Notes under the pieces: model-generated
What the model was told of the DNA's origin: nothing
What the model saw: the letters and a program-made list of their open reading frames with translations, nothing else
The model's database searches: none
DNA from: Sporosarcina sp. BP05
GTDB taxonomy: Bacteria; Bacillota; Bacilli; Bacillales_A; Planococcaceae
Assembly: GCF_014282005.1 (NCBI RefSeq)
Contig: NZ_JACFTD010000019.1
Coordinates: 1-62,072, forward strand
Reading direction: 5' to 3'
DNA length: 62,072 bases
Program-made: the position numbers and the translations under genes
Shown: positions 44,361 to 52,503 of the stretch, one piece after another
How the letters are laid out: the number at the start of each line of letters is the position of its first letter
Numbering within the stretch: position 1 is the stretch's first letter

Positions 44361-44692
44361 TATGCAAGCACATCCAATCAATTATTTTTCTATTAATATA
44401 CCATATTAGTTGAGGGCGGAATGTTAATCAGGCTTTGATGTTGGGTGCACCACTAGCGTTGCACAGCAGTGAAATAATGTAAAACAAAGGATTGAAATTA
44501 GAAATAAAGTTAAATTAATACGAAGAAAGGGGAAGTAGATCAGACATTGAATTGGTATTTATCATTGGGGTGATGGTCATTAGTTTAAATCTGACACTAT
44601 CCGGAATTTCATATAATCACAAAAAAATCAGCCATGTACGTGAATGGCTGATTTTTCGTGTTAATTAGGGGATGTGACTGATTATCTGACGG
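44361..44692. other. Intergenic region between two minus-strand oxidoreductase genes
   Basis: No clear gene. One in-frame hydrophobic stretch (VFIIGVMVISLNLTLSGISY, 44552-44612) has a purine-rich upstream run but no canonical start, and it overlaps the terminator hairpin, so it is left unannotated. Confidence 0.45.
44623..44660. terminator. Terminator hairpin of family-B type
   Basis: AAAAATCAGCCAT pairs with ATGGCTGATTTTT; it lies 3' of the reductase gene on the minus strand. The stem carries CAGCC/GGCTG where others have CAGAC/GTCTG. Confidence 0.85.
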
Positions 44693-45721
44693 TTAAAGCT
44701 TCGCATATTCAGGATTAGCAACCTTCACAAGCTGCTTACCAAGATTCGTCCCTTTGAACAAACCGAGGAATGCTTCCGGCGTATTTTCAAAGCCTTCGAC
44801 AATTGTTTCCTCGTATTTCAGCTTACCTTGTTGTAGCCATTTACCTAAATCTGTAGCGCCAACACTAAAATCAGCAGCGTAATCGCCAAGTGTGAAGCCT
44901 TTCATAAGAGAACTTGTCTTGATCATCGTTGATTGGATTCGGGGTCCTGAATCTTTACCTTCCGCATTATAAGAAGAAATAGCTCCACATAATGGAACTC
45001 GGGCGTTCCTATTTAAATGTTTGAAAACAGCATCTGAAACGTCGCCACCAACATTATCGAAATACACATCAACTCCGTCTGGTAGGGCATTTTTAAGGTC
45101 AGCTTGAAAGCTATCTTTTTTATAATTAACAGCTGCATCAAAGCCAAGCTCATTTAGCAAGTAGTCAATCTTTTCATCTGAACCCGCGATGCCTACTACT
45201 TTTGCACCTTTAATTTTAGCGATTTGTCCAACTGCTGAACCAACAGCGCCGGCAGCTCCAGAAACGACGACGGTTTCACCTTCTTGCGGTTTACCGATGT
45301 CTAGCAATCCGAAATAGGCGGTTAAGCCCGGCATGCCCAAAATCCCTAAATGGGTAGAAACAGGAGCCATTTTCGGATCGACTTTTCGAATTTCTCGTTC
45401 ACTGGCTACGGTATATTCAGCCCAGCTTAGGTTCCCAACAACCACGTCTCCTTGTTTGAAGGCATCTGATCGAGATACAACGACTTCTGCGACGACACCT
45501 CCAGCAATGACCTTGTTTAATTCAAATGGAGCGATATATGATTTTGCATCTTGCATTCTTCCACGCATGTATGGGTCAACGGATAAATAAAGTGTCCGTA
45601 CTAAAATTTCATGTTCTTTTGGTGTGGGAACTGAACTCTCTACAAAATTAAAGTCTTCTTTGGAAGGCATTCCTTTTGGGCGGTTGGCCAAGTGGATTTC
45701 TTGTTGTTTTACTTGTGTCAT
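44693..45721 (-). CDS. yfmJ: NADPH-dependent medium-chain reductase, zinc-independent (CurA/YfmJ type)
   Basis: A 342-residue MDR-family reductase of the NADP-dependent alkenal/curcumin reductase group. It shows YLSVDPYMRGRM (substrate-side signature), VVVSGAAGAVGSAVGQIAKI (NADP Rossmann motif AAxGxxG) and DVYFDNVGG. It reduces activated double bonds of alpha,beta-unsaturated aldehydes and ketones. No zinc ligand Cys is present. The ATG is preceded by GAGGTCC. It ends in a terminator hairpin and is monocistronic. Confidence 0.92.
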   Translation of the reverse strand: MTQVKQQEIHLANRPKGMPSKEDFNFVESSVPTPKEHEILVRTLYLSVDPYMRGRMQDAKSYIAPFELNKVIAGGVVAEVVVSRSDAFKQGDVVVGNLSWAEYTVASEREIRKVDPKMAPVSTHLGILGMPGLTAYFGLLDIGKPQEGETVVVSGAAGAVGSAVGQIAKIKGAKVVGIAGSDEKIDYLLNELGFDAAVNYKKDSFQADLKNALPDGVDVYFDNVGGDVSDAVFKHLNRNARVPLCGAISSYNAEGKDSGPRIQSTMIKTSSLMKGFTLGDYAADFSVGATDLGKWLQQGKLKYEETIVEGFENTPEAFLGLFKGTNLGKQLVKVANPEYAKL

Positions 45722-45830
45722 TGTAGGACCTCCTCTATGTTTGCCGAATTAGTCGGCAGAACAAAAGTCTAACACTCATGAAGTACAAGGGACAAAGATT
45801 TCAGACTAAAGAGGTTGCCTATTAAAATTT
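45722..45830. promoter_or_regulatory. Upstream region of the reductase gene
   Basis: Short AT-rich segment, holding the minus-strand promoter. No separate gene seen. Confidence 0.35.
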
Positions 45831-45986
45831 AAGGTACCTGTGATGACGCTATTCCAGCAATTCACTACAATTACATATTTTTAAGGCATGGACTAGTAGG
45901 TATTTACTTCAACATCTAATGTCATTTGGGTTTTTATACAATTACGTAAATTGTTCGTTGTTGTTCGTTGCACAGGTACCGATTTT
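45831..45986. repeat. Palindromic element A, copy 10
   Basis: AAGGTACCTGTGATGACG to TTGCACAGGTACCG. Middle arms CAATTCAC-like; inner arms decayed. It shares GACGCTATTC with elements B and 8. Confidence 0.75.
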
Positions 45987-46091
45987 AATTGTGTCACACA
46001 ATTGATACCCCATGCACATCTCACAGCAATGGTTATGACATATTCGGGTGATATGCTATTGCATAATAGTAAGAAGGAGGAAATTCATCAT

Positions 46092-46778
46092 ATGAAAAAA
46101 CACATCTTTGCAATTACGGCAATTGCAGTATTATCAGTGGGGGCGGCAGGACAAGCTTCTGCATCTAGCATTCACACGGTACAATCAGGAGATACATTAT
46201 GGTCTATTTCACAAGCCAATAATGTTAGCGTAGAAGAATTACAGACTTGGAACGAATTAGACTCTACTCTTATATATCCATCCCAAAATCTTGAAATAGA
46301 AGATAAGGTAGATACATATGTGGTTGCGAAAGGCGATACACTTCTTAGCATCGCCAATAAAAACGGCATTTCAGTAAGTGAATTAATGAAGTGGAATAAC
46401 AGTTCAAGCGATTTAATCCACCCAGGAGATCAGCTTGTGTTGCAAGGATCAAAAGTAGTTTCAAAGCCAGCAACTACTAATCCAGTAGCAAAAGAGATGA
46501 CTGTGACAGCAACGGCATATACAGCTAATTGTGAAGGCTGTTCGGGAGTCACATCAACGGGTATTGACTTACTTTCAAATCCGAACCAAAAAGTCATCGC
46601 AGTCGATCCGGCAGTCATTCAACTTGGATCGCGTGTATGGGTTGAAGGTTACGGTGAGGCGATAGCCGGGGATATCGGCAGTGCAATTAAAGGGAACATT
46701 ATTGATGTCTTTGTTCCAGATGAACAAGACGCACTTGAGTGGGGTCGCAAAACGGTTAACATAAAGATTTTAAATTGA
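46092..46778 (+). CDS. LysM-3D domain secreted wall protein (YocH/YuiC-like)
   Basis: A 228-residue secreted protein. The signal peptide spans about residues 1-24 (AVLSVGAAGQASA cleavage site). Two LysM domains (SIHTVQSGDTLWSISQANN and TYVVAKGDTLLSIANKNG) bind peptidoglycan. The C-terminal 3D domain (VTATAYTANCEGCSGVTSTG, AVDPAVIQLGSRVWVEG) has the Asp pair of the catalytic fold and resembles lytic enzymes of the YocH/RpfB type. Its upstream frame enters from element A, but ATG 46092 with AAGGAGG is the start. Such enzymes act in wall remodelling and dormancy exit. Confidence 0.92.
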   Translation: MKKHIFAITAIAVLSVGAAGQASASSIHTVQSGDTLWSISQANNVSVEELQTWNELDSTLIYPSQNLEIEDKVDTYVVAKGDTLLSIANKNGISVSELMKWNNSSSDLIHPGDQLVLQGSKVVSKPATTNPVAKEMTVTATAYTANCEGCSGVTSTGIDLLSNPNQKVIAVDPAVIQLGSRVWVEGYGEAIAGDIGSAIKGNIIDVFVPDEQDALEWGRKTVNIKILN

Positions 46779-47078
46779 TAAGGTACTAACTTCGGGAACG
46801 CAATGCTCAAAGTTAGTCATTTAATTCACTATAATTTAATCACGTCTGTTGATTAACCATTTATTCGCATAAAAAACTGGTGAGAAGGGTTTGGTAACCT
46901 TCAATTTCACTGGACCATTTTCGGTTCGCTTTCGGCTACCTATTCAAGTGAAAGATGCAGCTGCTTTGAAAGAAAAGAATAGATGACATTCTATAGAAAG
47001 AGTAAGTGCCCGAAGATACAATTTCGGGCACTCTTGCACGTTGTATAATGTGCTTCTAACTTACTTTTAGCAAAGAGT
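46779..47078. other. Intergenic region
   Basis: Decayed spacer; no gene seen apart from the terminator listed. TTGGTAACC and GGTTCGC/GCTTTCGG-like stretches may be small stems. Confidence 0.4.
47005..47038. terminator. Terminator hairpin, AGTGCCCGAA/TTCGGGCACT
   Basis: A 10-bp perfect stem followed by CTTGC. It has no T-run on the plus strand, so it is probably a processed 3' end or a weak terminator. Confidence 0.6.
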
Positions 47079-47366
47079 ATGCATCTAGTTTCAGAAGTCA
47101 AAATTACCAATATGCTTGATAGTGTGGAAAATACGATTCACGATTCGCCAGAACGAACGAAATCAGCTATGAATAATTTTCTATACACCGTGGGGATTTC
47201 TTATTTGCCGCTCCATGAAAAGGCAGTCGAGACCGCAAAGGCAGTAGGTATAGTAGAAGTCAAACGGGACAAGAAAAAAAGCAGTTTGCTAAACGCTTAC
47301 GAAAGCATTCAAAAAGAAGTCGATAAAGGAAAGATTGGTTTTAAACGCAAGCATGTAAGATGTTAA
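47079..47366 (+). pseudogene. AlkD-like DNA alkylation repair protein fragment
   Basis: The frame encodes AMNNFLYTVGISYLPLHEKAVETAKAVGIVEV ending KRKHVRC, read in pieces: the motif AMNNF...GxxxxPL...AxExAKxxG and the C-terminal IGFKRKHVRC are typical of the DNA alkylation repair (HEAT-repeat) family. The N-terminal two-thirds and a ribosome site are missing, and the CxVP segment between residues 60 and 80 is replaced by a Lys-rich stretch. It is a truncated relic. Confidence 0.65.
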
Positions 47367-47386
47367 TATAAGGCTTAATTTCAGGT

Positions 47387-47470
47387 GCCATTCTATTTAT
47401 TGATATGAAGATTGGACATGTACGCGGATGTCTGATCTTTTTTGCGTGGTTATTCTGCTAGCTACATTCA
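47387..47470. repeat. Element B, hairpin core copy
   Basis: TTTCAGGTGCCATTC then ATTGGACATGTACGCGGATG/TCTGATCTTTTTTGC: a hairpin with CAGA-type loop, TTTTTTGCGTGGTTATTC after it. Same arrangement as 32930-33000 and 58268-58320. Confidence 0.7.
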
Positions 47471-47546
47471 TAAATGGATGGAGCCTCACATAAATACTAG
47501 TGTATCTTAGGGAATTAACTTGTGGGTACAGGAGGCAGGAATAATT

Positions 47547-48929
47547 ATGAGAGAAAACAATGGAGGGGAATCAGACTCTTCCACGAATCTAAACAGAAAT
47601 AGTCCAAAAGTAAGCGCTGAGAATATGCATTCACAGACTGTAGGTAAAAGAGGTCCTGTACTGGAGCAGGACAGTATTTTGCATGAAACATTGGAGACCT
47701 TTATCCATTCAACATTTTTAGAAAGACCCGTGCATGCTAAAGGCTATGGTGCTTTCGGTTACTTTGAGACCGTGTATTCTATGGCAAACTATACGAAGCT
47801 TAGCTTTTTACAAAAACCTGGGCAGCGAGTTCCAGTTACGGTGAGGTTTTCGCTGGCTGTAAGCAATAAAGGTACTCCGGATACCTCACGAAATGTGCGT
47901 GGATTTTCTACTAAGTTTTATACTGAAGAGGGTATTTTTGATTTGGTCTTCAACCATATTCCTGTATTTTTAGTACGAGATGCCATACGATTTCCAGAGT
48001 CCGTCCAGGCTTTATCACCCTCACCGGTAACTAACCTGATGGATCCCGAACGGTTCTGGAGCTTCGTAGCCAGAGCTCCAGAATCAACCCATTTCGTTGT
48101 TCGGCTTTTCTCTGACGCAGGCACAGTAAAAAGCTTTCGCCACATGCCAGGTTATGGTGTGAACACCTACGTTTGGAGGAATGGGGAGGGCATTCGCAGT
48201 TATGTTAAATATCACTGGATTCCTGAGGCAGGGGAGCAGTATATAGACAGTCAAGAAGCGGCAAGGTGGAACGGCGAGAATCCGGATATTGCAGGTAAGG
48301 ATTTGCATGATGCACTAGCAAAAGGAGAGCCCATTGTGTATGGGCTTTATGTGCAGCTTATGAATCCAAGAGACGAAACCGTTCTGTCTTATGATCCATT
48401 GGATGATACAAAAGTTTGGGATGAACAGCAGTACCCGCTGAGACCGGTTGGCCGCTTGAGGTTGAACCGAAACCCGGATAACTATATGGAACAAGTGGAA
48501 AAACTGGCGTTTTCACCATCCAATCTTTTAGAGGGGGCCGAATTATCAGATGATAAGATGCTGCAGGGGCGCGCCAATATTTACTCAGATTCCCAGCGTC
48601 GGCGTCTTGGACCGGATTTCCGGAAAATAACTATCAATCATCAGGAAGACTGGTCGCCAGCAAATCTCGTAACAAGCGGCAATGGCAGGTTTGTGGAGGG
48701 GCATCTGGAACGATCCGATTTGCCAAAACAGGATGATTTTACGCAGGCCGGGCAATATTATCAATCTCTTCCCCCTGTGCAGCAAGACCACCTAGTCACT
48801 AATCTTTCCACTGGTCTTGCCGGCATATCCGATGAAACGCGACGCATTGTTTTAACGTATCTGTACAAAGCGTCGCCGGAAATGGGCGAACGGGTTGTCA
48901 AGGCAATTGAAACGCAGAAAAAGGGTTAA
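47547..48929 (+). CDS. kat: Catalase (monofunctional, heme)
   Basis: A 460-residue heme catalase that disproportionates hydrogen peroxide. Motifs: RPVHAKGYGAFGYFE (catalytic His), FNHIPVFLVRDAIRFPE (distal Asn and Phe pocket) and RANIYSDSQRRRLG (proximal Tyr and Arg). Length is within the small-subunit class. ATG 47547 is preceded by AGGAGG with a 10-nt spacing. The end of the gene abuts an element A right half, about 10 nt past the stop, without damage to the protein. No regulator is adjacent. Confidence 0.93.
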   Translation: MRENNGGESDSSTNLNRNSPKVSAENMHSQTVGKRGPVLEQDSILHETLETFIHSTFLERPVHAKGYGAFGYFETVYSMANYTKLSFLQKPGQRVPVTVRFSLAVSNKGTPDTSRNVRGFSTKFYTEEGIFDLVFNHIPVFLVRDAIRFPESVQALSPSPVTNLMDPERFWSFVARAPESTHFVVRLFSDAGTVKSFRHMPGYGVNTYVWRNGEGIRSYVKYHWIPEAGEQYIDSQEAARWNGENPDIAGKDLHDALAKGEPIVYGLYVQLMNPRDETVLSYDPLDDTKVWDEQQYPLRPVGRLRLNRNPDNYMEQVEKLAFSPSNLLEGAELSDDKMLQGRANIYSDSQRRRLGPDFRKITINHQEDWSPANLVTSGNGRFVEGHLERSDLPKQDDFTQAGQYYQSLPPVQQDHLVTNLSTGLAGISDETRRIVLTYLYKASPEMGERVVKAIETQKKG

Positions 48930-48934
48930 TTCTA

Positions 48935-49035
48935 TAACGCATGGACTAAGTATTTACTGCAAATTCGACTATCATTTATGTTTTTATGTAGTTGCGTGAA
49001 TTGCTCGTTGATATTTGTTGCAGGTACCGATTTTG
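48935..49035. repeat. Palindromic element A, right half only
   Basis: TTTTATGTAGTTGCGTGAAT, then TTGTTGCAGGTACCGATTTT: the 3' half of an element without a recognisable left end. It lies directly after the catalase gene. Confidence 0.65.
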
Positions 49036-49059
49036 AACCAGTAGGAGAGAACCTTATTC

Positions 49060-49110
49060 AAAAAAACAGGAAAGCCATCGACAAAACATCGCTGGGTTTC
49101 CTGTTTTTTT
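49060..49110. terminator. Terminator hairpin downstream of catalase
   Basis: AAAAAACAGGAAA(GCC) pairs with (GGG)TTTCCTGTTTTTT. It is symmetrical, so it could work both ways. Confidence 0.85.
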
Positions 49111-49180
49111 GTTGTTTAGTTGGATGTTGAATTGTTTTCCTTTTTTATAAACACAGACGGCGCATTCCGCAACAAACTTA

Positions 49181-49417
49181 TTGGGGTATTCAAGAAAACA
49201 ACCGTTCATGATATCGCGAGAGAATGTGAATTGTGTATGGGTATTCAGCCACCGCATTTTGATTAAAAAAACCACTAAGAGTGAATTGGTTGTAACATTT
49301 ATGAATGCTTCGAAACACATCATCGACAAACAGAACCACAGATTACATACGTTGCTAAACCTATCTACTGTGATGGATTGTGAAAAACGGCTATACCTAA
49401 ATACCATACAAAATTAG
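49181..49417 (+). pseudogene. ComK-like gene remnant, C-terminal half
   Basis: The 78-codon frame encodes SRENVNCVWVFSHRI then ASKHIIDKQNHRLHTLLNLS. This aligns with DDCVWIFNHPF and SKHTLLKQQQRLHTLL of the intact ComK-like protein at 6613-7125. The first half of the gene is missing or frameshifted (49130-49180 has ComK-like pieces in another frame). It lacks a ribosome site, so this is a decayed paralogue. Confidence 0.75.
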
Positions 49418-49803
49418 ATAGGGCGATTTACAAGGGGGAGCCGAAGTTACTTGGCTTAGGACGAGCGCAGCAGCGAGTTCAATGAATACTTTATTTCAAC
49501 ATATCTAGCCGACTATGTACGAAAAGTTTCTCGGGGGAAAATCCATTTTTCACGAGGACCTTTTATTAATTTACGGGAAACCTCTATTGAATTCAGACCC
49601 ATTGCAGCATGGTTTCTGGATTTGGTTTGTCGAAGATAGCGTAAAAAATGGGTGTGGCTCGAAGTAGTACTACCAATCACGAAATCGTGTTATGTATTTA
49701 TTCTGAATTCATGGTACAATAGACATATGAGGAATTTCCACATTGCTTTCCGAACTAGGGCCAACTCTCTGCACTTGAATAGGGTGTTAATCAAAAATGA
49801 GAA
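49418..49803. other. Intergenic region, no gene seen
   Basis: A GC-mixed decayed segment with no ribosome site or family match. Confidence 0.4.
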
Positions 49804-49818
49804 ATGGGGTTATATGTT

Positions 49819-50085
49819 ATGAAAGCTTTTATCATAATGGGTAACAATAAAGATACACCAGAACTAATCGATCATCTAAGAAAGAGAGATAGTGGGACGA
49901 TTACAATCGTTGACGAAGAACTTGAAAATGGGCTATCCAGAAGAGGTGACCTTACCTATGTAAATGGGACTTATGTAGATAGCGTCAAGGACATGGATCT
50001 TCCTTTCGTGTATTATCACCACATACTACCAATGCATCGAAAAGATGGACGGAAGTGGCGACGGAGCTTAAGTAGTGTAGGTTGA
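49819..50085 (+). CDS. Small hypothetical protein
   Basis: An 88-residue frame. The ATG at 49819 is preceded by GGGG about 11 nt upstream, and the earlier ATG 49804 lacks a site. The sequence (FIIMGNNKDTPELIDHLRKR, EELENGLSRRGD, YHHILPMHRKDGRKW) is soluble and has no recognised family. It could be a real small gene or a decayed one; the neighbourhood is repeat-rich. Confidence 0.4.
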   Translation: MKAFIIMGNNKDTPELIDHLRKRDSGTITIVDEELENGLSRRGDLTYVNGTYVDSVKDMDLPFVYYHHILPMHRKDGRKWRRSLSSVG

Positions 50086-50168
50086 ATAGTGACGGTACAA
50101 GGTGTTTTAGTCCGTTCAAAATAGGGAATTGCGCTTAAATTTCAGGTACCCTTCACTAAATCCAAAAA

Positions 50169-50313
50169 GTGTTTAACCAAACTGACGTAGTCTGCAACCA
50201 ACCCCAGAAAGCCTCCAATCAACGGGCGAGTGTCCAACGAAACTAGCGGAGTGTCCAACCAATCCTAGAAACTGTGCAACCAAGCCCAAAGAGCCTGCAA
50301 CCAACCCTGATTA
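50169..50313 (+). repeat. 21-nt minisatellite array 1 (7 units)
   Basis: Seven units, for example GTGTCCAACGAAACTAGCGG plus A, with one 19-nt unit ending AACGGGCGA (third unit). Conserved core GTGTSCAACSAA, then a variable 9-base part. In-frame ORFs through it are an artefact. Confidence 0.9.
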
Positions 50314-50364
50314 ATTGTGCACAGGGCTACTTAGATAGTCTTCTAAAATCGTGTAGTAATGGAA

Positions 50365-50396
50365 AAACCAGACGAATTGGAGAATGTCTGGTTTGT
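50365..50396. terminator. Family-B hairpin, ACCAGAC...GTCTGGT
   Basis: Stem ACCAGAC...GTCTGGT around GAATTGGAGAAT-like loop, T-rich after. Probably the terminator of the minus-strand CMD/TPP operon or of 49819. Confidence 0.7.
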
Positions 50397-50468
50397 GCAT
50401 ATTTATTAAGATGTGTAAATAGTTGATCTTTGTGTCAAGCGTAGATACCCCTCAGGATCCGACACATT

Positions 50469-50843
50469 TTACTGATTCTTTTCGAAAACCTCTTTGGCTA
50501 TTCCCATTGCCTGAACGGCTTTAGGGAACCCGACATAGCCGACACACTGGATGATGATTTCGATAATTTCTTCTTTTGTGAGGCCGATGTTCAAGGCTGC
50601 CTGCAAGTGAACTCTATACTGATCAAAAGCACCCTGTGTGATGAGCGTAGTGAGTGTTATGTATTCCCGGTGTTTGAGGGAAATTGCTTCTCTAGCGTAA
50701 AGCTCTCCAAAGCCGAATGATACAATCATATTGTAAAAGTCAGGTGAAATATCCTTCATTTCTGCCATGACCGTACGTACTTCTGGGGAGAATAGTTCTT
50801 CCATTACATTTAAACCGGACTCGTGTCGTTTTTCATTTTCCAT
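50469..50843 (-). CDS. Carboxymuconolactone decarboxylase-family protein
   Basis: A 124-residue CMD-family (AhpD-like fold) protein. The core is YAREAISLKHREYITLTTLI, then QYRVHLQAALNIGLTKEEII, then IIIQCVGYVGFPKAVQAM. There is one Cys (IQCVGY), not the CxxC of peroxidase-type AhpD, so it is likely a decarboxylase-type or unassigned member. It is translationally coupled to the TPP enzyme: GGGGAGG is the ribosome site, 1 nt between stop and start. Its specific substrate is unknown; the operon suggests work on the TPP enzyme's product. Confidence 0.8.
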   Translation of the reverse strand: MENEKRHESGLNVMEELFSPEVRTVMAEMKDISPDFYNMIVSFGFGELYAREAISLKHREYITLTTLITQGAFDQYRVHLQAALNIGLTKEEIIEIIIQCVGYVGFPKAVQAMGIAKEVFEKNQ

Positions 50844-50844
50844 A

Positions 50845-52479
50845 TTATTGCCTCCCCATTGTTGGTGGAATTTCATTTTCAAGAACTAATGCTTCAATTA
50901 CGATCGGTTTGTTGGTTTCTTTAATCAGTTGTAACCCTTCTTTTATAGCATCGGTTAAATCATAAGGATTGTGGCATGTAGTTGCTGTTAGTCCCATTGA
51001 TTCGGCAAATCGGGCTACGTCTAGTGGGGTCTCATAAATACCACCGATGGACGTGCCAATCATTTTTTGCATTCCTTTTTCCACCATGTCTAATCGTCCA
51101 TTATTCAAAACGATAAACAGGACAGGGGAGTTGTAATTGTACGCTGTGGAAAGTTCCGTACCATGCATGAACATACAACCATCACCGACTAAGCAGATAA
51201 TTGTTTTCTCGGGGGCTGCGAGTTTTGCACCGATGGAATAGCCAATTCCGTTGCCCATCGCACCGAATATATCATCAAAGAAGAAAGTCCCTGGTTTATA
51301 AATATCAAAGTACTTGATGCCGTAGAAAGAGTGGCTCCCATCATCTCCAAAAATAATCGCATCATCCGGAAGCGTGTTACGCATCGCCCGTAATACTTGG
51401 ACCGCAGACATTCGTTCTCCTGGCTGATTATCCTCAAGTGGGCTTAACTCGATTGTTGTTAAAAAAGCTTCGCTGTTTGTTTCGGGTATATCCTTTAAAA
51501 TTGCTGTCAGATTCGATTTTATATCGCCAAGTACAGGTGTAGTAGGTACGTGAATCGCTTTTCCAATATAGGTTTGGTCATAGTCAAAGTGGATGACGTG
51601 TTCTGGGTACATTGCTTCAGATAGGCCAGCGATTGACATGTCACTTAGTTTTGATCCAATTACAATTAATACATCAACGGGTTCATTCAAATAGGCGGAT
51701 GCTTCTGGAGTACCACCTAGTCCAAATGCGCCTAATGAAAGCTTATGATTGGATGGAAATGTACCTTTTCCTCCCGGTGTTGTGATGACAGGGATGTTCC
51801 AATACTCAGCAAGATGCTGCACTTCTTCGTAGGCCATGCTGGAATGAACGCCTTTCCCCAGGAAGAGAAGGGGACGCTTGGCCGCATTCAGTTTTTCGAT
51901 GACTTCACTCGTTTTGGGAGAGATCATTTCATGGGACACTGGAAATTCCAGTTGGAATGGTTCAATCTCTTCTAGTAAAATATCAAACGGAATAGATAGA
52001 TGCACAGGTCCTTTAACACCTGACAACGCCTTTTCAAGGGCATGTTGCAGGAACGGCTGTAGCATATCACCTCGTTCTACTCGTGCACTGAACTTGGTGA
52101 CCGATTTGAACATATCCACAAGATCGGTACCGAATATGCTGGAATCCTGTCCCATTGCTTTTCCAGTATCTTTTAGTGAAGGGTGCCCTGTGATAATTAA
52201 TAGAGGTAGATTAGAGGCTTTCGCCTGACCAGCAGCTGTCAGCAAGTTGGTCCCACCAGGCCCAGACGTACCAACTGCGACCCCGATTTTTTGATTCATT
52301 AAGGCATAGCCAGAAGCTTCAAACCCAGCCGCTGCTTCATGTTTACTTAATACAAATTCCAAATCATGTTTTAATATCTCGAATAAGATAGGGGATATTG
52401 CCTTTCCTGGAATGCCGAAAATATGATTAATTCCCCACTGTTTAAAATTTGATACTAATACGGACGCAGTCGTTGTCAT
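50845..52479 (-). CDS. Acetolactate synthase-like TPP-dependent enzyme
   Basis: A 544-residue three-domain TPP enzyme of the acetolactate synthase/oxoacid decarboxylase superfamily. The catalytic Glu48 lies in LSKHEAAAGFEASGYA. The pyrimidine domain is residues 1-170 (VAVGTSGPGGTNLLTAAGQA), the central domain 190-330, and the TPP-Mg domain has GDGCMFMHGTELSTAYNYN (GDG...NN). It does not carry the usual regulatory subunit partner. It heads an operon with the CMD protein. It may decarboxylate or condense a 2-oxoacid. Which one is unknown. Confidence 0.85.
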   Translation of the reverse strand: MTTTASVLVSNFKQWGINHIFGIPGKAISPILFEILKHDLEFVLSKHEAAAGFEASGYALMNQKIGVAVGTSGPGGTNLLTAAGQAKASNLPLLIITGHPSLKDTGKAMGQDSSIFGTDLVDMFKSVTKFSARVERGDMLQPFLQHALEKALSGVKGPVHLSIPFDILLEEIEPFQLEFPVSHEMISPKTSEVIEKLNAAKRPLLFLGKGVHSSMAYEEVQHLAEYWNIPVITTPGGKGTFPSNHKLSLGAFGLGGTPEASAYLNEPVDVLIVIGSKLSDMSIAGLSEAMYPEHVIHFDYDQTYIGKAIHVPTTPVLGDIKSNLTAILKDIPETNSEAFLTTIELSPLEDNQPGERMSAVQVLRAMRNTLPDDAIIFGDDGSHSFYGIKYFDIYKPGTFFFDDIFGAMGNGIGYSIGAKLAAPEKTIICLVGDGCMFMHGTELSTAYNYNSPVLFIVLNNGRLDMVEKGMQKMIGTSIGGIYETPLDVARFAESMGLTATTCHNPYDLTDAIKEGLQLIKETNKPIVIEALVLENEIPPTMGRQ

Positions 52480-52503
52480 GATGTTTTGCTCCCCCTATTA
52501 TCT

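Larger units (their letters stand above)
50143..50420. repeat. Element B with a minisatellite array inside it
   Basis: It starts TTTCAGGTACCC, holds the 21-nt array (50169-50313), then GTGCACAGGGC and the hairpin AAACCAGACGAATTGGAGAA/TGTCTGGTTT, with TGCATATTTATTAAG after. This is the family-B layout split by the array. Confidence 0.7.

Noticed and set aside
45951..46091. N-terminal extension of the LysM-3D protein
   Set aside because: It is translated element A; the signal peptide begins at ATG 46092 with AAGGAGG before it.
49054..49407. 117-codon minus-strand frame opposite the ComK remnant
   Set aside because: The plus strand shows clear ComK similarity; the minus frame begins in a terminator hairpin.
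50169..50313. CRISPR array
   Set aside because: Repeat units are 19-21 nt with an internal variable part of 9 nt, the variable parts recur between units, and there are no cas genes. It is a minisatellite.
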